64,000 bases of DNA from Orobanche coerulescens (lineage: Eukaryota > Streptophyta > Magnoliopsida > Lamiales > Orobanchaceae). A program made the position numbers and the translations under genes. This document shows, one piece after another, positions 45,161 to 57,796 of this stretch. Numbering within the stretch: the stretch's first letter is position 1; every line of letters starts with the position of its first letter. Under the pieces are notes generated by a model. The model was given only the letters and a program-made list of their open reading frames with translations, had not been told where the DNA came from and did not search any database. The stretch is taken from NCBI GenBank assembly GCA_033398695.1, contig CM065804.1, forward strand, positions 54,343,501 to 54,407,500, written 5' to 3'.

Positions 45161-45969
45161 GGGTTGTTTGGCTTAGGGCCATTGTGATGATTCGCAGCTT
45201 CGGCTGAGTGGTTTTCAGACCATTGTGATCATTGGCAACTTTGGCTGAGTGGCTTTCAGGCCATTGTGATGTATTGGCTTTTCCGTTGGAGCCTTCGGGC
45301 AATGTGATTAGTATTTATTTCAGTTCTGGTTTGGTTTACCTTCGGGTAGTTCATGGTTGTGTTCTATATTGATGATTCGCCATTGGGCACTTGTGTTCTA
45401 ACCTGTTGAGCAGGTACCGATCGTATTCCGCGGCATAGTGTTTTACGAATGCTCGATTCTTACTTTTGGTTTGTGAGCATCTCGTATTACCATTGTTGTA
45501 CCATTTTATTCTGCTTTTGGATGCATATCATGTTGTACATGTATTTGGTATTCATTATCTGGATGACTGACCCCGTGGAGGCGGAACATGTTTACATGTT
45601 TTAGGTGCTTGCGAGGAGAGAGTTGAGACACAGGGCCATGAAGATGGCGACGAGGCATTCGAATGATACTAGTCCAAGATGTTTTTGTGTTCATGTCGGT
45701 CAGACAGTTTAGAGTACTCCAGTTTTGTTCAGTTGTTGTCATCTTATATTATTCGAGCAAGGCTCGTGAGTGTTGTTGTATTTTTATTTTGGCCATGTAG
45801 GCCCACTTTTGTCGTTGAAATTCCATATGTATTATGTCGGATGTCATAGTAGGGACTGAGATTCCCCTTTTGGTCAGTTTGTTGTATTTTTGGTCGTGTT
45901 CGCTCGGTGGATCTCCTGGTGTGGGGTCCACAGCACTGTAATGACCCAATGGGATTTGGGGTTGTTACA

Positions 45970-46252
45970 TAATTGGAACCAATATTCAATATTTCACTCC
46001 ACCATCTATCTACCCACTTTTTTATTCTAGAATTACCACCTCAAATAATTGACCAACATCCACCTTTTATTCCATCATTGCTCTACCCTCTCTCTCTCTC
46101 TCTCTTCAAATTACTACCTTAAGTAATCGGTACCAACATTTAATTTTTTGCTACTCATTCTCTCTACACATTTTCTCTCTCTGGGAATTACCACCCCAAG
46201 TAATTGGTATCAATATTAAGTTTTTTACTCACTTCTCTTTCTACCTCATTTC
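45970..46252. repeat. Degenerate 65-80 bp minisatellite, right part
   Basis: Four CT-rich units of the same array as 41913-42049 end where element E begins. They contain ACCAACATTNAATTTTT, CTCTCTCTCT and GAATTACCACCCCAAGTAAT words. No gene is present. Confidence 0.75.
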
Positions 46253-47181
46253 TGTAACACCCCCGATATATTCAGGAATATTACAGCACCGTAAATCCTT
46301 TACATAAGGATTTACAAGGCTGAAGAATTAAAAAGACATTAACAGGTACCAACGTATGAAAATAACGGAATTAAGATACAACAGTTCTAACCAAATACAG
46401 AAAATACAAGTGTTCAACGGAAAAGTATAAATATATCACCAAATCCAAATCATCATAAACGACTACGTACTCTAGTACTTATTAAAATGGTACAAACAAC
46501 AGATAAGTAAATCCGGCCGGAACATCACTCTGCACCCTCGTCGTCATGCAAATCCAGTGGTTGTTTCCCCGCTCTCCTGGATCCTGAACATAAACAAATG
46601 TTCACCCCCGAAGGGGTTAGCACAACGATGCTAGTACAAGTACCACAACATATTATTCAACATCTCATGAAGAATAATAATAACATAAATGACAAAAGAA
46701 CCGACGAGTCTTCCCCTGCGAGAATCTCAATAACAAAATACACACATGATAATCATAGCATGATATCACAACATACATATGGTAATTCCAATGATCCAGC
46801 GTTCACTGCATAGACCCCAAGATGATCCCGTCGGACCAACACGTGGTGGAAAAACCCGTCCAATGATCCAACGCACGCTAGCATAGATCCCAAGATGATC
46901 CCGTCAGACCAACACGTGGTGGACATACAACAACGACATTTATGCACGACAATATGTATAACATCAATATATAAAACAATTAAGGTACTTGCCTCGATTC
47001 GAAGACAAGAACAATACTTCTACATAAAATGAACCACTCAAAGGTCGCCCCTTCGATCAATCACGTAGCAAGCTCGAACCTTAACAAAAGAAATAATATA
47101 GAATTCATATCATGTCGCACGAATGTCTAACAATCTAATTTACGGCCAAAAGTTCATAAAATGTAATCTGCCTGAACTCCT

Positions 47182-47400
47182 TAGCGTACACTACGTGTTC
47201 TACGTAGCGTGCGTTAATCCTGCTCATTAGCGCACGTAAACAACGAAGCCTAGCGTACGCTAATTATGTATTGGCAATCCTCTCTGATCAGCCGACTGTC
47301 TCGCCTGATGACATAACGTACGTTACGTACCAAACGTAGCGTACGTTAACTTATGCCCGATAGCGCACGTTAATCTACAAAGCTTAGCGTGCACTAAACG
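47182..47400 (-). repeat. Second dyad cluster in E LTR
   Basis: About nine TAGCGTACGCTA, ACGTACGTTA and TAGCGCACGTTA variants lie downstream of the promoter. The cores mix GCGCAC, GCGTAC and ACGTAC, linking the E and F motif types. Confidence 0.8.
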
Positions 47401-48243
47401 TGCATGGCAGTTCACTACTGGGCAGCAGACTGATCTAATCGTGATCAAACTCACGAAATCTTCAGTGTTAATTCATGTTATCTCCATGAATATCATGCTC
47501 ATATGGTTATGATTGATCTTACGGATAACAACAACATTGAATTCAAGAATATGTATACCATCATAAAACCATATTCCATTTCGATTCCAATTCTTCATGC
47601 GTAATTCGGAAGGCCTAACGGTCGATATCAATACCTTATATCAATCAAAACTATCGTCTCGTAGTTTGTTTAACACTCCATCTTTACAATATAAATCTTT
47701 CCATGATCAATCTCTTAGATTCGTCTAAATAATGATGTTAAAGTCAAGTCCGTGATTACTATGAAGACATCTTCTAAATTCAGATTACCAATGTCAGAAA
47801 CTTCCTCTACTTGTTCATCGTAACAAGATTCGAATTATGATGTTCATAACTAAGGTACTTAAGGCATAATCATCTCAATCTCTTAAACATTATGTGGTTT
47901 GGATAATTCACCAATGAAACTCAATATCTTGATAGCATAATCCTCATATCCTTAAGAACACGAATTCAAGGTTGAAAGTAGTATAACATACCTTAAGATG
48001 AGGAAAAACACCGAGACAACGAGTAGAATCCGGCTTCGGTTGCTTTTTTGTCAAATCAAGATGTTTCTCCACTCCAATGATCAAACACAAGTGGCATCCA
48101 ATCTCTAGTGATTAAGTGGAGGTGGTCTAAGTGTTTAAGGAAGATATAATGCTCTCTGATCTCTCAAGAACGAAGGACACTCGAAGGAAATGAGAAGGAA
48201 ATGGAGTGATGTCCCTTATATAATGTTTCTGCACAACAGTTGA

Positions 48244-48468
48244 TTAGCGCACGCTATCATACATCCTCAGCGCGCGCTAATAATAGTTGACTCCAAAACT
48301 GTCCAGGTTTGTCTGCGGGAATCTTATCCGGACCCACGTACGGCTGGCGCATGTGCTAGCATCTAGCTTAATAATTGACTGCCTAGCGCACACAATTCTT
48401 CATTCGTAGAGTGCGCTAGTTGTAGCCTGATAACGCACGTTAAGCTACATTCTTAGCGTGCGCTATCA
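48244..48468 (-). repeat. Dyad array upstream of E TATA box
   Basis: Six or more TAGCGCACGCTA variants (TTAGCGTGCGCTA, TAACGCACGTTA, CAGCGCGCGCTAA) lie beside the TATA box. They are positionally equivalent to the arrays in E2, B, A and F. Confidence 0.85.
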
Positions 48469-48654
48469 CGAGTTTGCATGAGTAATTTGCATGTTGTTAT
48501 ACTTATGTACAAGGATACAAAGGTGAGAAATGTCATACTCCAATTATCGAGATCACAATTCCGAATAATACAGGGTTCAAATACAGATGAAATACACAAT
48601 AATAATTCCGGATATGACATACTCTTCTACTAAAAAGGAGTTTCGTCCCGAAAC

Positions 48655-51600
48655 TCAAGACGAAAATAACTTTAGATATCTAGACTTCATGCTATCTTCC
48701 GTTTCCCATGTGGCTTCTTCCACTCCGTGGCGTGACCACTGAACTTTGACTAACACGATTGGTTTGTTCCTCAATTGCTTAACTCGACTCTCGAGTATCT
48801 TGACTGGTCTTTATTCGAACGTTCCATCCTAAGCGACTTCGATCTCACCGAAATCAATGACATGACTAGGATCTGGCATATATCTCCGTAACTGGGATAC
48901 GTGGAACACGTTATAAACATGGCTCAATGACGGCGGTAATGCCAATCTGTATGCCAACTCTCCAACTCTTTCAAGGATATCGAATGGTCCGATATATCTC
49001 GGACTCAGCTTTCCCTTCCTTCGAAAACGAAAGATTCCCCGAGTAGGAGAAACCTTTAAAAGTACGTGGTCTCCAGTACTGAACTCCAATGGGCGACGGC
49101 ATACGTCTGCATAAGATTTTTGTCGACTCTGGGCGGTCAACAGCCTTTCACGAATCAAGGCTATCTTCTCTCGTGTCTGCACGATCAACTCTGGTTCTGT
49201 CCCGATCAAGTCTGATGAATCGTCCCAACATAGGGGCGATCTGCAACTCCTCCCGTATAATGCCTCAAACGGTGCCATCTTAATGGAAGCATGCCAACTA
49301 TTGTTGTAGGTAAATTAAATAAACGGTAGATGAACTTCCCAATCAGTTGACCAATCTAAGGCACAAGCCCTCAGCATATCTTCCACCATTTGAATAGTCC
49401 TCTCGGATTGTCCGTCGATCGGGTGATAAGGCATCTTGAAGTTCAATTCGGTTCCCAAGGCCTTATGAACTGCTTTCCAAAAATGCGATACAAAGCGACC
49501 GTCTCAGTCGAAAATAATGGTCTTCGGCGTACCATGCACTCGGACTATCTCTGAAATAAATACTCGTGCTAATCTCTCTGGTCCCCACGTGTCCTTAATG
49601 CCTAGAAAATGATCTGATTTGGTTAAACGATCAACTATCACCCAAATCATGTTCATTCCCATCTTGGTTCTTGGCATACTAGTGATAAAGTCCATTGATA
49701 TGTCCCACCATTTCCATTTAGGAATCGGGAGCGGCTTCAACATCCCGGCAGGTCGTTGATGCTCGATCTTAACCTGCTGACAAGTCAAGCATTTTGAAAC
49801 ATAATCCGCTACATCTTTCTTCATGTTGCCCCACCAGAAATTCTGCTTCAAGTCTTTGTACATTTTACTGGTGCCCGGGTGGATAGAATAGGGCGAGCTA
49901 TGAGGTTTGTTCATAATCGTCTGTTTCAGAACATCGACATCGGGAACGCAAAGTCGGTTCTAAAATCTCAAAACTCTATCATCATGAATTATGAATCCGG
50001 GGGCCTTCCCCTTGATCACTTCATCACATAACCGAATTATCAGAGGACCACCTGCCTGCTTAGATTTGATTTCCTCAGTTAATGATGAAGTTATCTCCAT
50101 CACGCACAGTTGTCCTTGGACTCTTTGTAACCATACTTCAATTCCTTCTCGAATCATCTCTTGTTGAATGCTGAGCTGGGAGGTCTGAGTCTCCAGCATC
50201 TGGATAGAAACAGGATTTCGGCTGAGTGCATCGACCACTACATTTGCTTTGCCTAGATGATACAGAATCTCCAAGTCGTAGTCCTTAATCAGCTCTAACC
50301 ATCTTCTTTGCCGCTTGTTCAACTCTTTCTGACTGAAGATGTATTTGAGACTCTTGTGATCCGTAAAGATCTAAAAGTGAGTCCCATACAGATAATGTCT
50401 CCAGATTTTCAAACAAAAACTATTGCTGCTAGCTCCAAGTCATGCGTCGGGTAATTCACTTCATAAGGTTTCAACTGTCGTGATGCATAAGCAATTACCT
50501 TATCATTCTGCATCAATACATATCCGATTCCTTGGTTCGAAGCATCACTGTTAACTGTAAATCCTCAAGTTCCTTGTGGAAGTGTTAAAATCGGTGCTAT
50601 CGTCAATCTCTTCTTCAATTCATCAAAGCTATTCTGGCACAACTCATTCCACTCAAACTTTTGTGTTTTCTGCAGTAGTCGAGTAAGTGGGCGGGAAATT
50701 TTGGAAAACCCTTTCATAAACCGACGATAATACCCAGCAAGTCCTAAGAAACTCCGGACTTCTTTCACGTTCTTTGGAGGTTTCCAATCCATAACTGCTT
50801 TGATCTTCTGAGGATCTACTCGGACTCCTTCAGATGATACCACATGGCCGAGGAACATTACTTCCTTTATCCAGAATTCGCACTTAGAAAGTTTGGCATA
50901 CAATTGCTCGTTCCTCAAAAGTTCTAATACAATCCGCAAATGCTGCGCATGTTCTTCCGGGCTCTTAGAATACACCAGAATGTCATCAATGAACATGACC
51001 ACAAATTTATCCAAATATTCTATGAACACTCGGTTCATCAATTGCATGAATACAGCAGGTGCATTAGTGAGACCAAACGGCATCACTACAAACTCATAAT
51101 GTCCGTAGCGAGTTCTGAATGCTGACTTCGGAACATCAGATTCCTAAATCCTCAGCTGATGATATCCTGATCTCAGATCAATTTTGAAAATACTGTTGCT
51201 CCTTGTAACTGGTCAAACAAATCATCAATCCGTGGCAACGGATACTTGTTCTTAATCGTCATCTTGTTCAGTTCTCAATAGTCAATACACAGTCGAAGCG
51301 ATCCATCCTTCTTCCGAACGAAAAGAACTAGCGCTCCCGAGGGTGAAATGCTTGGCTGGATATAGCCTTTGTCCAATAACTCCTCCAGTTTATTTTTCAG
51401 TTCGTACATATCAATAGGTGCCATACGATACGGCGCCTTAGAAATTGGTCTAGCTCTGGGTTCCAACTCAATGGTGAATTCTACATCCCGTCGTGGAGGT
51501 AGTCCAGGTAACTCGTCAGGAAACACATCCAGAAACTCGTTCACAACAGGAATGGATGAAATTTCCACAATTTCGTCTTCTTTCTTCATTGCATAACACC

Positions 51601-52733
51601 AGTATCCGGTATAGCCCTGTTTCAACAATTTGGCGGCTTACATCGCTTTGATCAACCTTCCTGAGCTTCCTGGTTTCCATCCTTCAAACAGTATTTCAGA
51701 ACCATCGTCAGCTATCACCGAGATATTCCCCCTTCGGTAGTTTACAATAGCTCCATATCGATTAAGCCAATCGTCTCCAAGTATTAGGTCGTCTCCTTGC
51801 ATTTCTATCACAATCATATTTGAGAGCCACTCTCTGCCTCCAAATGATACAGGGAAATCTCTAATTTCTAAATTTCCAACAATCCTCTCTCCATTCGGTA
51901 AACCAATCACATAAGGTTCACAATTATGAAAACCAGAAATATTCAAACGATTTACACAAGATAAGGATATAAATGAATGCATAGCTCCTGTATCGAATAA
52001 AACGCTAACTGGTTGGGAAAGGATCTAAATAGTACCTGATGCGACAGCAGCATCCTGATCGTCTATTCTCCTAATTTCGTACAGTCGTGGGGGAACAGAT
52101 CCAGCATTCGATGTACCCTTTCGGTCAAACTGTCCTTTGCCTCGTCCGCGGCCAAAATTCTGAGGCATCTGAACACTCTGTTGCGTCTGCTGAATACTTG
52201 ATTCTTTCTGGGCTGGCTGTGATGTACGGGCTCTAAAAGCTTTTGCAGCCTCCTCACAGAACACCGCACGATGTCCCTCTCGACCACAGTTAAAACAAGT
52301 CACGGTAGGAAATGAGCAATCTCGTCGATAATGTCCTGTTCGGCCACAGTTAAAGCACCTCATTGTCAGATCTTTCGTGACTGATACTGCTCCAAAGTTC
52401 TTTCCGCTCTTGGATGGGTTCGGAGGTTTCTTGAACGAATGAAACGATGACTGGGCTTTGCGGGGCCCACTACTCTTGTGCTCTGTAAAACTGCCAGAGA
52501 CTTTCTGCTTCTTGGATTCTGCAAATTTCTCCATCGCTGCTTCCTTGATCTCATACGCCAATGCCTTATCCTGGTATTGACGAAGAGTGGTACATTCAAA
52601 ACCGGACATGTACCTCTGGATTTCTGGTTTCATTCTCATATCAAAGTGAATCATCATTTCTGCATATGTTCTGACCAGATGTCGAACAAATGCTAGCTGC
52701 TGGTTAAACATTTTAATTGTCTGGGATACAGGT
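48655..52733 (-). pseudogene. pol: Element E pol and gag 3' part
   Basis: Reading leftward from 52733, the gag end comes first, with two CCHC knuckles (CFNCGRTGHYRRDC and CFNCGREGHRAVFC, about 52350-52250). Then come protease (LFDTGAMHSF, about 51990), RT with FIDDILVYS (about 50985), RNase H (TDHKSLKYI), integrase (CLTCQQVKIEHQRP, MDFITSMP, DGRF) and a chromodomain (SRHGVEEATWETEDSM), ending at TGA 48657-48655. Stops interrupt at about 52025, 51635, 51272, 49957, 49501, 49310 and 48826. Frame changes fall between 51275 and 51086 and between 50565 and 50322. The gag frame reads straight across the copia-2 insertion once one target copy is removed. Confidence 0.93.
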
Positions 52734-54739
52734 GTTGGGATTCGGTGCCTAAAACGAAGGCCCAGCGGAAGCGGTAAAACGAAAATTAATTCGATCCGAA
52801 TCCATATGAGGATCGATCGAGCTACGTATATACGAATATATAAACGAAAAGCAAGAGTCATAAGAAACTAACCCTAGAAGTCCGTTGATTAAATGGTAAC
52901 CTTCTCTTGAGCTATTCCCCAAGCTTTTGTTTGATCTCTATGAGTTTAATCCGCTCCAAGCCCTTGAACGATCCAACGCCGAAAGCACCGCGTCTCTACT
53001 TGCCACGCGCCGGAAAAATGATAGGAATAACAACACTTGATTAATCTCTAAGGTTACGGCTAGAATCAAGTGATGAAGCTTTTGTTACTATACTCTAAGT
53101 GTATAATTTATCTCTCAATTTTATCTCTTGATATTTTTTCTCTAAGAAAAACTCTCAAGAACACATAAAGAAGAAGAACAAGATGAAGAAGTTTTTCTCT
53201 CTCCCTTGAAAGCCTTATCTCACGTTGGAAATCAATAATGTGAGGGGAGAGATTGTCTTCTTTTTATTCTTCTCACTTTTGGACCAAATCACCTAATATC
53301 ATATATAATATGATATTGTCCCCTTGGTGGCCATATGTCTTCCACCTAACAAGGAGAAGACCAAGACCAAGGTAGGGGTTAGGTATGGGGCGGCCATCTA
53401 GAAGGAGCCGGGACGAGTTCAGTTCATTTCAGACTCCCGTGAGTCCAAACAGATAAACTCTGATTCCGTTCCGATGTATTTATATCAATTAATTAATCCA
53501 ATTAATTAATCATATCAAATACATTATAACATAATTAATTTCTCCAATAAATAATTATATTCATGAATTAAATTAATCACCCAGTAATATATTTAATTCA
53601 TTAGGCTGTAAATTAATTTATCCAATAAATCAATTTAGACATCCAATATCCTAAAATCAATTAGACATCCAATGTCCAGTAAATTAGATATCCAATATCT
53701 AATATTTATAATGAGAGATTAAGCTCGATTCATTCCGTCGTCAATCCTAATGCGCAACTCGGTAGGTCCGTCTCAGTCAGCAATGGGAGGAACCAAAGAG
53801 TAGTAGCACCACCTAGCCAGCCTGGTGGCCTACACTGTACCCCGACTGAGAACGAATGATTGGGATCATTCAAGAACCATTCTGTCGTGAATACCAGTAT
53901 ACGTATAAACCTTTCTTTCAAATGTCCCGATCAAGTTATAGGGTCACGGTCAGTCAAACCCCATCTGTACTTGACGCTATGCATGCGTTAATGCAAACCG
54001 AGATCATCGAGCTCTCGTGTATCTAATACAGATAGCTCCAATGCTTTGGCCAAAGACTTATTATCTCATCTGCCAATAACCGCATAGGACATATAACCCG
54101 TTCACTAACAGGAGAAAGAATTCTATCTTGGTATTCAGTAGGACCTGCTACTTGCCCGTCAAGATGCACGTCGAGGTTGACCCCCGCCTTCCGGTTTACA
54201 GGGTCGAACTACTCTAATGAAAATTTTGACGTCACAATCACATCCCTACTAAATCCTCAAGTCGAAGGTTCACGAATACCTATCACAACCTTTCGATTCC
54301 ATCATTGACTGTCCTGGAGTGAAATCCGTGTGACGAATCGAGGGTGAGTCGGTTTGAGTATACTAATCTAATTAGCATACCTATAACGTGTGCTCCCACT
54401 AACCATTACTGTTCGACAGGCACTCTACTTGTCAAAGAACACGTCATACAAGTCTTTACATAAACTTAACGCCCAGTCAAGTTTCATTAACTTGCGAACG
54501 ATTAAGTATTTGAGCTATAGACCTTTCCAGTGCCGACCCCCTTATCTAATAAGGAGTGGAATGTTTTGCTCTAAAATACACGGACTAGTTTCTGTATGTA
54601 TATTTACGAGTTAGGAATTCCAGTAACTACCAGTAAATAAAGAAACATCCATTGCCGTATATTGATGATTTACATAATAACAAGTACAATGCCCTCACTC
54701 AACATCCTCTGAGTGGCATTCGAGGGCATACTCCTAACA
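52733..54739 (-). mobile_element. 3' LTR of copia-2
   Basis: This LTR of about 2.0 kb ends next to the PPT (minus-strand AAGTGGGAGAT at about 54740-54750). It is very similar to the 5' LTR at 60223-62234, with scattered single differences and a few-base ATAATA-type indel near 60795. Confidence 0.93.
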
Positions 54740-54754
54740 ATCTCCCACTTGCAC

Positions 54755-57700
54755 TCAATGCCACACATTATGGTATCTAATACCCATGTTCTCCAGATGA
54801 CGCTCCAAGCTAGTCTGAGAAAGTGGCTTGGTCAGTGGATCGGCGATGTTGTCGGCCGAGTCTACTCTGTGCAGCACAATGTATCCCTTGCGAACAAATT
54901 CTCTTACGAGATGATACTTCCTCTCAATATGTTTGGTGCTGTTGTGAAACCTCGGCTCCTTGGCCTGCGCTACAGCTCCGTCGTTGTCGCAGTATAGCGG
55001 AACAGGCAGCTCAGCACATGGTATCACTTGAAGTTCTCCCAGAAACTTCTTAATCTAGAACCCTTCCTTGGAAGCCTCCGAGGCTGCTTGATACTCACCG
55101 ACAGTGGAATCGGTCGCGCTTTGCTTGGCACTACGCCAAGATACTGCTCCTCCATTAAGACTAAATATGTAGCCAGAAGTGGACATCGAGTCATCCTTCA
55201 GTCCTTGGAAGTCCGAATCAGTGAATCCTACCACATCCAATTCTCCACCGCCATACATCAGAACCATATCTCTAGTCCTTCTTAAGTACTTGAGAACGTT
55301 CTTTACGGCAGTCCAATGTTCCCTACCTGGGTTTGCCTGAAACCTACTCACCACGCTTACAGCATGCGCAATGTCAGGTCTCGTACACAACATAGCATAC
55401 ATAAGGCTACCCACGGTCGAAGCATATGGTATATTACTCATTTCCTTTCGTTGTTCCTCACTTTGAGGACACATCTTCAAGGTGAGTTTTATTCCATGTC
55501 GCATTGGTAGGAACCCTCTTTTAGAATCATCCATCTTAAATCGTTTTAAGATTTTATCTATATAGAGGGCTTGTGAAAGGCCTATTGTTCTCTTCGCTCT
55601 ATCCCAGTAGAGTCGAATACCAAGAATATAGGTTGCTTCTCCCAAGTCTTTCATGGAGAAATTACTCGAAAGCCAAGCTTTTACAGAACTGAGCATTCCC
55701 ACATCATTTCCTATTAGTAGAATATCATCCACATATGGTACTAAGAATGCGATTTTGCTACCACTAACCCTCTTGTATACACAAGGTTCCTCTTCATTTT
55801 GCAAGAAGTCAAACTCTTTGACTGCCTCGTCAAAACGAAGGTTCCAACTACGTGACGCTTGCTTCAGTCCATAAATGGAACGCTGAAGCTTGCACACTTT
55901 CTGAATATCGACTTCGGACACAAATCCTTTAGGCTGCTCCATATAGATTTCCTCCTCGAGGAATCCATTAAGGAAGGCCGTCTTTACGTCCATTTGCCAT
56001 ATCTCATAATCGTGGTAGGCAGCTATAGCAAGCATCATGCGAATAGACTTGATCATGGCTACGGGCGAGAAGGTATCGTGGTAATCGATCCCTTTCTTTT
56101 GGGTATAACCCTTTGCCACAAGCCTGGCCTTATAGGCGTCAACCTTGCCATCACCATCAGTCTTTCTCTTGTAGATCCACTTATTCCCAATGGGCACTAT
56201 GCCCTTGGGGCGGTCTGCTAGAGTCCAGACCTGATTTACATGCATTGAGTCTATCTCAACTTCCATAGCTTCACGCCATTTCGCGGAGTCTACATCCACC
56301 ATCGCTTGGTCATAGGTCGTCGGGTCAGTCTCTTGGCTATCACTTGGAACCTCATGGAGACCCAGCTCCTCCAAGTGCACAAGCCCATGCCTCTGAGGTA
56401 AATGAGACACCCTACTAGACCTACGAGGTGGTTGTACTTGTGTTTCAGAAAGTTCGGTTCCAGTTTCTTGCACCGGTGTCTCTCGAGGAGTTTCATTGTA
56501 TTCTTCTAAAGAAATACTTCTACCTGCTCCGCCTTCCTGAATGAACTCATTTTCCAGGAAGTGTGCTTGTAAAGCAACAACGATCCTTCGATCTTCGGGC
56601 ATGTAGAATAGATATCCCATCGTCCCAGACGGGAATCCAACGAAATGTCCCTTCGCAGACCTAGCTTCCAACTTTTCCACCTTAGTCTTCTTGACATAAG
56701 CGGGACATCCCCAAATCCTAATATGATTAAGACTTGGTTTCCTTCCTTCCCACATCTCATGTGGAGTTTTAGGAACGGATTTGGAAGGACATCTGTTCAA
56801 GATATACGCGGCAGTCAGGAGTGCATACCCCCACAGGTAAATCGGCAAGTCAGTATAGCCCAGCATGGAACGGACCATGTTCAACAGGGTCCGATTCCTT
56901 CTTTCTGACACACCATTTAACTGAGGAGTACCTGGAGGTGTTAGTTGTGAAACTATTCCATGTTCTTTAAGGAATTCGTCAAACTCCGTACTCATATACT
57001 CGCCACCTCGGTCCGACCAAAGTGCTTTGATATGATTACCAGTTTGTTTCTCGACTAGGGCCTTGAATTCCTGGAATTTCTCAAAGGCCTCGGATTTATG
57101 TTTCATTAAGTATACATAACCATACCTAGTATGATCATCTGTAAACGTAATGAAATATTGATATCTCCACGCGTCGCTTCCAAAGCACCACAAACGTCAG
57201 TATGGATTAATCCCAGTTTATCAGCGGCTCTTTCAAAAGTCCCTGTGAAGGGGGACTTAGTCATTTTCCCTTTAAGGCAAGATTCACAAGTAGGAAAGGG
57301 ATCCGATCCCAATCGACCCATAAGTCCATCTTTTTCCATCTTGTAAACCTTGGTCTGACCAACATGACCAAGTCTAAGATGCCATTTCAAAACTTGATTG
57401 GTTTCATCCCTACCACGTTTTCTAGTCATAGTATTCACAACTACTTTGTTGCTGAGATTTAGATGATACAATCCATTCAACAATGTAGCAGTACCCACTA
57501 GTTTATTTCTAAAATAAATTTTGCAGGAACCATCACCAATGAAAAATGAAAAGCCTTTTCGGTCCATGACCGGAATGGATACAATGTTTTTGTGCCCCTT
57601 GGGCAAAACAAGTACATCTTCCAAAGTCAAAACAAAGCCGGATTCTAAACCCAAAAGAAGTGATCCTATGTCGGTCGCCTCGACACTATGCCCGCTTCCG

Positions 57701-57792
57701 ACTGTGATCATAACTTCTCCTGCTCCAAGCTTCCTACTTTGTTCCAGATCCTGATTCACGGTACAAATATGAGAACTAGCACCAGAATCCAA
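54755..57792 (-). pseudogene. pol: Copia-2 pol (PR-IN-RT-RH), nearly intact
   Basis: The protease is marked by DSGASSHIC at the start (57792). The pre-integrase WHLRLGHVG and CESCLKG follow, then the integrase triad (HTDVCG, SDRGGEY, SERRNRTL). A one-base frame change near 57175 separates the first 228 codons from the remaining frame of more than 700 codons. RT has YVDDILL (Asp pair about 55731-55726), then RNase H (FTDSDFQG). A TAG at 55052-55054 replaces the Trp codon present in copia-1 (EGFWIKKF), and the frame then continues to the natural stop near 54755. At the frame change copia-1 reads GCAGCACG and copia-2 GCGACGCG, a CAG to CGA change. Confidence 0.93.
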
Positions 57793-57796
57793 GATC

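Larger units (their letters stand above)
42050..45969 (+). mobile_element. Solo LTR F, near-perfect TSD
   Basis: The single 3.9-kb LTR runs from TGTAACATCCGG to GGGGTTGTTACA, flanked by TAATC and TAATT. In order it contains about eleven ACGTACGT dyads (42226-42605), a TATATAAC box (42619), a leader, TGAGGCAAGTTTTATAC (43621), a 78-bp tandem repeat, an 86-bp duplication, a 36-bp tandem repeat and the subterminal CTGTAATGACCC motif. There is no PBS, PPT or coding sequence. Frames such as 44297-44584 and 44954-45151 are tandem-repeat translations. Confidence 0.87.
46253..48619 (-). mobile_element. 3' LTR of element E
   Basis: The 2367-bp LTR has two clusters of TAGCGCACGCTA-type dyads: 48244-48468, upstream of the minus-strand TATA (ATTATATAAGG, 48215-48225), and 47182-47400, about 800 bp downstream of it. 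TCGAGGCAAGTACC lies at about 46984-46997 (minus). Two units of the GGTCCGACGGGATC type are at 46790-46925. A second copy of this LTR starts at 63063. Confidence 0.92.
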
